Assembly: GCA_910585285.1 (NCBI GenBank)
Contig: CAJUDL010000020.1
Location: 1-60,928, forward strand
Length of the DNA: 60,928 nucleotides
Direction of reading: 5' to 3'
From: an uncultured Muribaculaceae bacterium
GTDB lineage: Bacteria > Bacteroidota > Bacteroidia > Bacteroidales > Muribaculaceae
Under the pieces are notes generated by a model. The model was given only the letters and a program-made list of their open reading frames with translations. It made no database searches and was not told where the DNA came from. The position numbers and the translations under genes are program-made. Each line of letters starts with the position of its first letter. The first letter of the stretch is position 1. Positions 8,374 through 14,930 of the stretch are shown here, one piece after another.

Positions 8374-11300
8374 TTAGAATTTCACGTTCAACTGGAATGA
8401 GAACACACGTGCAGGAACATAATACTTACCTTGACCGCCACCGAAGCTATACTGCGGGTTCATACCCTTACGTTTTGTAGCGGTAAAGAGATTGTCTATA
8501 GACATACCTATATTAATATTCTGCATCTTGAGTGCGTTCACCCATTTTGAAGGCAGATCATACGACACGTTAAGATTTTTGAACACAAGGTAAGACGCGT
8601 CTGTAAGCCAACGTGATGACCCTGCATTGTTGTTTGCTGTATTTGCAGCATTCACTTGAGGGATTAGAGTCGGATCTATATCATCGTTGTTTATGATGTA
8701 TACCGGGAATGTGCCGTAATTACCGATAGGCATTGCCTCTACAGTGTGGTCAGCAACTCCTTCCGGCTTTTGTGTCCATGAATTTGCAACGTCTTTATGA
8801 ACGGCAGCAGGAGAAGTTCCTACACCCATTAAACCGGCATAAGTTGTATCATAAACCTTTCCACCAAGGCTATAGGTGAAGAGAAGACCGAGGTTAATAC
8901 CTTTCCAAGAGAAGTTGGTGCCGAAAGATCCATACACTGTCGGGAACGCGTCTGCCTGCACTTTGCGAGTTGCATAAGCAGGAGTTGTGGTGTAATATTT
9001 GTAACCATCACCCTCTTTAACAGCATACAGAGCACCGGTATTTGCAGCGTTTGCAAGATAATTCAAGAATTGGCTCTCATTCTGATGTTGCACACCGTTC
9101 TCATCCCAATATGTAAGTGAGATGGCATTCGGATCAATCTCATAGAGAGACTGACCTGTAACGCGGTCAACACCATTCCATGTGGTGGTATAGATAGAAC
9201 CAAGGCTCTTTCCAAGGAACCAGCCATTGCTTGCCATATCGTGATTCTCAGGAAGTTTGATAATCTTGTTCTTCATGAATGTGGCATCAACATTGAAGTT
9301 CCACTTAACGTCCTGATTGCGGATGATATCCACTCCGAAAGAAAGCTCCCAGCCGATATTCTGCATTGTTCCTATATTCTGCAACTCTGACGGATTAAGA
9401 CCAAATGAATTGTCCGGGTCATAAATTGTTCCTCCTGAAAGAGGTTTCACCACATTAAAGATAAGATCTGTATTGCGCTTGTTGAAGTAGCCAACGCTGA
9501 AATTGAAACGGTCATTAAATAAAGAACCTTCCAAAGCGATGTCGAATGTTTTAGTAGCTTCCCATTTAAGATTCTTTGAAGCAAGTGTAGAAGGAAGCAC
9601 GGATGCTATTCCTCCATAGTTCTCAAGACTATATCTGTTATAATATGCATATGCACCGGCTGACGCATTGTTACCTACAGAACCATAGGCAGCACGTAAT
9701 TTCAAGAAATTAACCCACGTAAGATTACGCATAAATTTCTCTTTGGAAATCGTCCAGCTGGCACCTACGCTCCAGAATGTACCCCATCTGTTGTCTTTTT
9801 CGAAATACGAAGAACCGTCACGACGGATAGAAGCCTCAAGGAAGTATTTCTGATCGTAATTATAGCGTGCGCGACCAAGATATGACTCCTGTGTAAGCTG
9901 GGTAGTGTTCTGGGAAGCTGGATTTGTTTCTGTAAAGTTTGAAAGAGAATAAATATCAGGAAGCACCTGATTCTGCACATTAACGGAATGGGATCCTACA
10001 GTATATTTATAATTTTCATGGTTCAGGAAGGCATCAACATGGTGCAAACCATAGTCATGACTCCATGTAAGGGTCTGCATGAAAGTGTGGTTCCTGTAGT
10101 CATAATCATATTGATACAGACGTCCATTAGGAGCAAGACCGGATCCATTAAGATTATTCATATAGTTCCACATATTGGTCTTGTCACGGTGGATATTACC
10201 ACGCAAAGTAAGCTCAAAGCCATAAGGGATGACCACTGTGCCGAAAAGTGAAGCATCAATGACAGCTGCTGTGGTTTCCTTTTTATCAAGACGGTTAGTC
10301 CATGCAACGTTCACACCATCAGATCCAAGATATGAAGATGTGTTCCATATTGGCTGACCGGTTACCTCATCATACATTACTTCTCCTGTTTCTTCGTTAT
10401 GCTTGTAATAAGGATAAACAGGTGCCTTATCTTGAACAAGGAATGGATTGGTTACATATCCTTCAGCATCCTTAGAAGTAATATTCGCATTTGACTTAGT
10501 ATACATACCGGCAAGGTTCAAACCCATCTTGAAATAACTTACTGGCTGGAAGTTTGCATTGATACGTCCGTTAAAACGTTCAAAATCAGTCTGAAGCATA
10601 TAGCCGTTCTCTTTAAGGTAACCGGCAGATGCAAACACATTGAACTTATCTGTTGCGCCTGCTGCGTTTACATTGTATTCCTGACGATAACCAGTGCGAG
10701 ACACTGCATCCCACCAGTCAAGATCTGTATAACCGGCAAGAGGATTGCCTCCAACAAACTTACCATTGGAATCAAAAAGCTCGGTAGCAGGTTTGCCATA
10801 GACATTTGAGTTTGCATGTTCGAAGAAATACTGACGCATATAGTCGATTGCGTCCTGACGGGAATCGCCATAATCTGTGATATCCCAGTTCACCATGCCA
10901 TCGAAATATGTCTGCATCCATTCGTTAGCATTCATACGCTCATAGAATGGGAGACCACGGGTATACATACCCTGACGAACCTGAAGAGAAACATCAACCT
11001 TACCAACAGTTTTTGCTTTCTTGGTTGTTATAAGGATTACGCCATTTGCACCGCGGTTACCATAAAGTGCTGCTGATGCAGCGTCCTTGAGCACTGACAT
11101 TGATTCTATGTCCTGAGGATTAAGATCTGAAATAGAACCTTCAAAAACGACACCATCAACAACATAAAGCGGGCTGCTCACACCATTAATTGTGTTGTAA
11201 CCACGAATAAGAATTGAAGGAGATGAGCCCGGATAGCCCACAGAGTTGTTAACCTGTACACCCGGGGCATTACCTTCCAAAGCTGCCGTAACAGAAGTCA

Positions 11301-11700
11301 CGGGGCGGTCTTCGATCTCTTTGCTGCCCACGACAGCCACAGAACCGGTCAGAGACTCCTTGTTGGCTGTACCGTAAGCAACCACAACAACATCATCAAG
11401 GTTTGAAGATGTAGAATGCAGATGAATCACCATATTGGGCTGGAGAGAAACGGTCTGCTCCTTGTAACCAACGTAGGTAACCCTGATCTTTGTAACGGTC
11501 GCAGGGGCTCTGAGTGTGAACTTACCTTCTGCATCGGTGGCGACACCCTGGCCTCCGCCGACAGGCATGATCGTGGCGCCGATCAGAGGCTCATTATTGG
11601 CTCTGTCGACAACCGTGCCGTGATAGGTGTGCGACGTCTGTGCCGTCAGGCTCCAGCTGCACGCCATCAGCGTCATCAAGATTAAAAACAATTTTCTCAT
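8374..11700 (-). CDS. SusC1: SusC/RagA-family TonB-dependent outer-membrane transporter
   Basis: A 1108-aa transporter: signal peptide (1-21), a CarboxypepD_reg-like domain (about 23-100), a linker with DDVVVVAYG, a TonB plug (about 105-225, with RGANGVILITTK at its end) and a 22-strand barrel finishing in FSFQLNVKF with a terminal Phe. It forms a complex with SusD1 and imports large oligomers with energy from TonB-ExbBD. It is closely related along its whole length to SusC3. The first 194 nt of the gene plus 22 nt of leader are nearly identical in DNA to SusC3, and the first 66 nt are identical in all three SusC genes. It is the only one of the three with a perfect consensus promoter upstream, separated by a leader of about 300 nt. 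Confidence 0.95.
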   Translation of the reverse strand: MRKLFLILMTLMACSWSLTAQTSHTYHGTVVDRANNEPLIGATIMPVGGGQGVATDAEGKFTLRAPATVTKIRVTYVGYKEQTVSLQPNMVIHLHSTSSNLDDVVVVAYGTANKESLTGSVAVVGSKEIEDRPVTSVTAALEGNAPGVQVNNSVGYPGSSPSILIRGYNTINGVSSPLYVVDGVVFEGSISDLNPQDIESMSVLKDAASAALYGNRGANGVILITTKKAKTVGKVDVSLQVRQGMYTRGLPFYERMNANEWMQTYFDGMVNWDITDYGDSRQDAIDYMRQYFFEHANSNVYGKPATELFDSNGKFVGGNPLAGYTDLDWWDAVSRTGYRQEYNVNAAGATDKFNVFASAGYLKENGYMLQTDFERFNGRINANFQPVSYFKMGLNLAGMYTKSNANITSKDAEGYVTNPFLVQDKAPVYPYYKHNEETGEVMYDEVTGQPIWNTSSYLGSDGVNVAWTNRLDKKETTAAVIDASLFGTVVIPYGFELTLRGNIHRDKTNMWNYMNNLNGSGLAPNGRLYQYDYDYRNHTFMQTLTWSHDYGLHHVDAFLNHENYKYTVGSHSVNVQNQVLPDIYSLSNFTETNPASQNTTQLTQESYLGRARYNYDQKYFLEASIRRDGSSYFEKDNRWGTFWSVGASWTISKEKFMRNLTWVNFLKLRAAYGSVGNNASAGAYAYYNRYSLENYGGIASVLPSTLASKNLKWEATKTFDIALEGSLFNDRFNFSVGYFNKRNTDLIFNVVKPLSGGTIYDPDNSFGLNPSELQNIGTMQNIGWELSFGVDIIRNQDVKWNFNVDATFMKNKIIKLPENHDMASNGWFLGKSLGSIYTTTWNGVDRVTGQSLYEIDPNAISLTYWDENGVQHQNESQFLNYLANAANTGALYAVKEGDGYKYYTTTPAYATRKVQADAFPTVYGSFGTNFSWKGINLGLLFTYSLGGKVYDTTYAGLMGVGTSPAAVHKDVANSWTQKPEGVADHTVEAMPIGNYGTFPVYIINNDDIDPTLIPQVNAANTANNNAGSSRWLTDASYLVFKNLNVSYDLPSKWVNALKMQNINIGMSIDNLFTATKRKGMNPQYSFGGGQGKYYVPARVFSFQLNVKF

Positions 11701-11722
11701 ACGTAATAATTTAGAGATAAGT
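11507..11722 (-). repeat. Shared SusC 5' block, copy 1 (inverted orientation)
   Basis: The last 22 nt of leader (starting ACTTATCTCTAAATTA) plus the first 194 nt of SusC1. Against copy 3 the first 171 nt are identical and the whole block has only two mismatches; beyond it the genes diverge, including at synonymous sites. Copy 2 matches over the leader with two changes and over the first 66 coding nt exactly. It lies in opposite orientation to copies 2 and 3. Confidence 0.85.
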
Positions 11723-12004
11723 TATTATTGTTAAAATTCACGAAATGTTTTGATTTCAGAGATGATAGCTTTATCTGTTTCTTTGTGTGTATTTGGTGTT
11801 TAGTTAAACAATATGGTGTTCCTCTTTCAATTCCCGAAAAAGGAAACGCCAGATGATTTGTTGAGTCTAAAATGATAAAATATTCTCTGGTTAGCGCCAA
11901 CAAGCTTACGGAAGCATTACAACCCCGAAAGCTCATATGTTTTTTTGTCACTTGTGGAAACCTTACAGCCTCCGTTTGATTTGTTAAAATTTCTATAACA
12001 AACT
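11723..12004 (-). other. Long non-coding leader of SusC1
   Basis: About 280-300 nt between the SusC1 promoter and the shared 22-nt leader. A 111-codon open frame exists here but starts ahead of the predicted transcription start and has no recognisable family or signal, so I treat it as chance. The stretch is A/T-rich with scattered short repeats; I see no clean terminator or riboswitch. A leader this long leaves room for RNA-level regulation. Confidence 0.45.
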
Positions 12005-12012
12005 TAAATTTG
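11980..12012 (+). promoter_or_regulatory. Promoter for the tyrosine recombinase
   Basis: TTTG at 11980-11983, a 21-nt spacer, then TAAATTTG at 12005-12012. Both elements match the Bacteroidetes consensus. The -7 box is the left half of a perfect inverted repeat shared with the divergent SusC1 promoter. The leader to the recombinase ATG would be about 170 nt. Confidence 0.6.
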
Positions 12013-12014
12013 CA

Positions 12015-12046
12015 CAAATTTAATATTAACAATTCATATTTCCAAA
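12015..12046 (-). promoter_or_regulatory. Consensus promoter for SusC1
   Basis: On the minus strand: TTTG at 12046-12043, a 20-nt spacer, then TAAATTTG at 12022-12015, a perfect match to the TTTG / TAnnTTTG consensus. It is back-to-back with the recombinase promoter, the two -7 boxes forming TAAATTTG-CA-CAAATTTA (12005-12022). Confidence 0.7.
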
Positions 12047-12190
12047 TTTTATTATGCTTTTTAACATATCAGGAGTGTTTTTCTGTAAAAATATATTAAA
12101 TGAGGAGTAAAAACGTCATAAATACAATTATTCACCGAGTTTGTTTCAAATTTTGTCAACAAATTCTTTTCTTTTATTAATTTTTGAAAC

Positions 12191-13588
12191 ATGGTTATCA
12201 GTAAAGAATTATACAAAAAGGCTCAACGCCCGGATGGCAGTTGCCCTGTGACAATTTGTGTTTATCACAATGGAAAAACAAGACGTATAAACACTTCCAT
12301 ATATATTATGGAATCATCTTGGAATCCATATGATGGCACAATAAAGGCTATAGCGATTGATTATAAACTTAAAAATGAGATCATTGAGTCATCCTACCGT
12401 CGGATATCCGGCAAAATACAAATGATGATTGATACTCTGCTTGATGAGAAACTGGATGATCTGTTGGCTGATTCGGGTTATCATGACGCGAGTCGTTTTC
12501 TGAATATTTCAGAAAATAACCCCGATAATGTATCTAAAGAAAAAGAAGGTGAAGTGTGTTTTCTGGATCTCATAGACAAAAAGGCTGCTTCATCAGTTTC
12601 ACATAATACACGCCGAGGATACGAGGGGTTCCGACGTTACATTGAGAAGCGGTTTGGATGCGGACCGATGGCAAATCATATCAATCAGGATTTCACCAAT
12701 CAATTTGTTGCGGCGATAGATTTGGATTACAAAGACAGCGAATCAATGCGGAGATATATGATATCACGTTACAATGCTATCGTAAACTTTGGCAGGGATT
12801 CTGGATTAATCCCCAAACGCTTGAAGATTGCCTTGCCTCCCTATTGCCTGTTGCCGGCTAACCGTAATCTATCAGGAGAAGAGATTTGCAACGTTTTCTC
12901 GGCATTTGTTGAGGCAATGAGTTTTGATCCGGATATTAAGAAAAAGGAAACAGAAGCATTGGGTATTTTCGTGCTTGACATTGCGTTCCAGGGGCTGGCT
13001 CCTGTTGACCTGGCTAATTTAAAAGTAAAATCATTGAATTTTACAGTCATTCACGCTACAGATAAGAATCCACGAAGATATCTGGAAGATGAAGAATACC
13101 GAAAAATGTATGACGCTCCCCAAAATCAAATCAGAGCTGTGACTCTCTCAACAACACGAAAGAAAACGGGGAGACCTGTGCAGATTGTCGCATCTACCGT
13201 GGGAATCGAACGTTTCATAAGGAATTTGACAGTAGGGAAAAATATGGAGGACTATTTACTCTCTTGCTTTGATCCGACATTTGATTATTCACCTTCCCAA
13301 AGACAGAATCGCCTTGCCAATTATTTCAATATGATGGCAAGGAATTTAAATAAAGCACTTGGGAAATATTATCAAAGACATAATCTGGGTGAATGCCGTC
13401 GTGTGACATTCTATTTTGCGCGTCACGCATTCTGCAATCTTGTTGACAGTATGGACGTTCCGCGTCATATAATACAGAATATGGTTGGACATAGAAGCTC
13501 TGTGTTGGAAACAAGCTACCTCCGTCCCATCTCCTTATGGGAGCAGGCAAAAATCTCGCACACACTCCTTTCCCGCTATTTCGTATAG
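12191..13588 (+). CDS. Tyrosine recombinase/integrase, Bacteroidetes Tsr type
   Basis: A 465-aa recombinase: N-terminal arm-binding region (about 1-90), SAM-like core-binding domain (about 122-215) and catalytic domain (about 225-465). Visible catalytic residues: Lys in TRKKTGRPV near 323, Arg411 in FYFARHAF, His434 in MVGHRSS and nucleophile Tyr443 in ETSYLR. Tyr408 stands where many recombinases have His, which is common in this clade. The first catalytic Arg appears replaced by Gln267 (FQGLAPVDLANL against the usual RGxxxxDxxxL). It lies between the inverted shared blocks of SusC1 and SusC2 and has its own consensus promoter, so a role in inverting or shuffling the SusC 5' ends is likely. 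No phage or conjugation genes accompany it. Confidence 0.9.
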   Translation: MVISKELYKKAQRPDGSCPVTICVYHNGKTRRINTSIYIMESSWNPYDGTIKAIAIDYKLKNEIIESSYRRISGKIQMMIDTLLDEKLDDLLADSGYHDASRFLNISENNPDNVSKEKEGEVCFLDLIDKKAASSVSHNTRRGYEGFRRYIEKRFGCGPMANHINQDFTNQFVAAIDLDYKDSESMRRYMISRYNAIVNFGRDSGLIPKRLKIALPPYCLLPANRNLSGEEICNVFSAFVEAMSFDPDIKKKETEALGIFVLDIAFQGLAPVDLANLKVKSLNFTVIHATDKNPRRYLEDEEYRKMYDAPQNQIRAVTLSTTRKKTGRPVQIVASTVGIERFIRNLTVGKNMEDYLLSCFDPTFDYSPSQRQNRLANYFNMMARNLNKALGKYYQRHNLGECRRVTFYFARHAFCNLVDSMDVPRHIIQNMVGHRSSVLETSYLRPISLWEQAKISHTLLSRYFV

Positions 13589-13618
13589 TAATTGTATATA
13601 ATTCTCTTGATACAGAAA

Positions 13619-13647
13619 GCGCTGCAGGGTTATAAATCCCGCAGCGC
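13619..13647. terminator. Bidirectional hairpin between recombinase and Rpn gene
   Basis: GCGCTGC(A)GGG at 13619-13629 pairs with CCCGCAGCGC at 13638-13647 around an A/T loop with one bulged A. It lies between two converging genes and probably ends both. Confidence 0.7.
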
Positions 13648-13666
13648 CTATCATCTGCATTTTATT

Positions 13667-14647
13667 TTACAAATTCATTGCTTTCAATTCTTCAGTAGAC
13701 AAACCTGTAATCTCAGCTATGGCTTTTTCATCCAAACCCATTAATTTCATATTTTGGGCAACCCTTTTAAGTTCCTCCTTCTTCCCTTGTTCTATTCCCT
13801 CAGCCAATCCTTCGGCGTGTCCTTCCGCAAGACCTTTCTCCATCCCTTCCGCAAGACCTTTCTCCATCCCTTCCGCAAGACCCTTTGCCATTCCTTGCGC
13901 CATTCCTTGCGCCATTCCTTCTGCGTGTCCCTCTTCCGCTGTCTTGTTGAAGGCACTCAGCAAGACGCGGTAGCTGTTCAGCGAGGATTCGTAGACCCGT
14001 CTTTCATCACGGTCCATGGAGCCGACATCCGCAACTACCTCGAAATCCGCCCACATGTCGCTCACTTCCTTATATGGTATCTCTTTCAGTCTGTCCATGT
14101 TCTTAAGTATATAGATCCAACGTTCAAAATTATCGTTACACTCCACCTCAAGCTTATCCATAGCGTTGAGGTTTATAAATATCATACGGAATTTGTCAGA
14201 GAAAAGTTCATTCGTCTTCATGTCCATCAGCCCGATATCACGACGAAGAAGCTTCTCCTCTTTGGTTATGTTGAACTCCATCAGCACTATGATGTAGACC
14301 GGAACCAGGCTGAAGCTCCAGTCACGCCCGCGCTCACCCTGGGTCGCTATCAGCGATGACTCATAATAGATGCAACGATCCTTGAAGTTGCCTTCATCCT
14401 TGCGCTGCATCTCCACGATGAACTCCTCACCGCTGTCAGACCGGCACAGGATATCGTAGAGGATGGTACGGTCATCGTATGAACGCGGCACACGCTCCTT
14501 GTCCATGAACTCCAGTTCCGTTATCTGACGCTCTCCCTTTAGGATCTCGTTGAGGAAGGATATGAGGAATTTCTTTGTCTCCTCCCTTCCGAAGAGGTAT
14601 TTGAAACCGAAGTCTGTGTGCGGATTGATAAATCTTGCTGAGATCAT
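13667..14647 (-). CDS. Rpn/PD-(D/E)XK nuclease family putative transposase
   Basis: A 326-aa protein beginning with the family signature MISARFINPHTDFGFKYLFG. The nuclease motif is spread over Asp65 (YDILC) and Glu79-x-Gln81 (IVEMQ), a known PD-(D/E)XK variant. Residues 239-290 are a degenerate tandem repeat of G(M/L)AxG units, in DNA including exact 24-nt copies, followed by a charged C-terminus with a GLSTEEL helix. Rpn-type proteins are reported to promote RecA-independent recombination in E. coli and are highly multicopy in Bacteroidales; the role here is unproven. It lies inside the segment bounded by the inverted SusC 5' blocks, opposite in direction to SusC2. Confidence 0.85.
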   Translation of the reverse strand: MISARFINPHTDFGFKYLFGREETKKFLISFLNEILKGERQITELEFMDKERVPRSYDDRTILYDILCRSDSGEEFIVEMQRKDEGNFKDRCIYYESSLIATQGERGRDWSFSLVPVYIIVLMEFNITKEEKLLRRDIGLMDMKTNELFSDKFRMIFINLNAMDKLEVECNDNFERWIYILKNMDRLKEIPYKEVSDMWADFEVVADVGSMDRDERRVYESSLNSYRVLLSAFNKTAEEGHAEGMAQGMAQGMAKGLAEGMEKGLAEGMEKGLAEGHAEGLAEGIEQGKKEELKRVAQNMKLMGLDEKAIAEITGLSTEELKAMNL

Positions 14648-14666
14648 AATGCTATTAATTGATTTC

Positions 14667-14697
14667 CAAAGGTAATAATTTATTGCGAATTTTCAAA
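14667..14697 (-). promoter_or_regulatory. Promoter for the Rpn gene
   Basis: On the minus strand: TTTG at 14697-14694, a 19-nt spacer, then TACCTTTG at 14674-14667. Both fit the consensus. The ATG lies 20 nt past the -7 box, so the leader is very short. Confidence 0.6.
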
Positions 14698-14753
14698 ATC
14701 GCTTTCAATTTGTATCTTCTTCATATCATCTTCCGATTATTAACAAAATAATA

Positions 14754-14930
14754 ACTTATCTCTAAATTACTAAGTATGAGAAAATTGTTTTTAATCTTGA
14801 TGACGCTGATGGCGTGCAGCTGGAGCCTGACGGCACAGACGCGCACCTATCACGGCACGGTTGTCGACGGAGCCAACAATGAGCCTCTTGTCGGTGCCAC
14901 GATCATGCCTGTCGGCGGAGGCCAGGGTGT
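14754..14930 (+). repeat. Shared SusC 5' block, copy 2
   Basis: Starts with the same ACTTATCTCTAAATTA leader as copies 1 and 3 (two changes in 22 nt) and is identical to them for the first 66 coding nt; a 3-nt deletion and scattered changes follow, with similarity persisting to the GGCGGAGGCCAGGGTGT stretch. Upstream, a further AATAATA matches copy 1. The best promoter-like match between it and the Rpn gene is TCAATTTG at 14705-14712, one base off the -7 consensus. Confidence 0.8.

Noticed and set aside
11697..12032. A 111-codon minus-strand open frame upstream of SusC1
   Set aside because: It begins ahead of the predicted transcription start, runs through the promoter into the SusC1 start, has no signal or family features and A/T-driven composition; better explained as the SusC1 leader.
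13754..14359. A 201-codon plus-strand frame opposite the Rpn gene
   Set aside because: It is the antisense shadow of the Rpn repeat region (SIPSARPF-like periodic sequence) and has no family features.
12191..14647. Integrated prophage or conjugative transposon around the tyrosine recombinase
   Set aside because: No structural, mobilisation, replication or excision genes and no att-like direct repeats are seen; only the recombinase and an Rpn gene lie between the two SusC genes.
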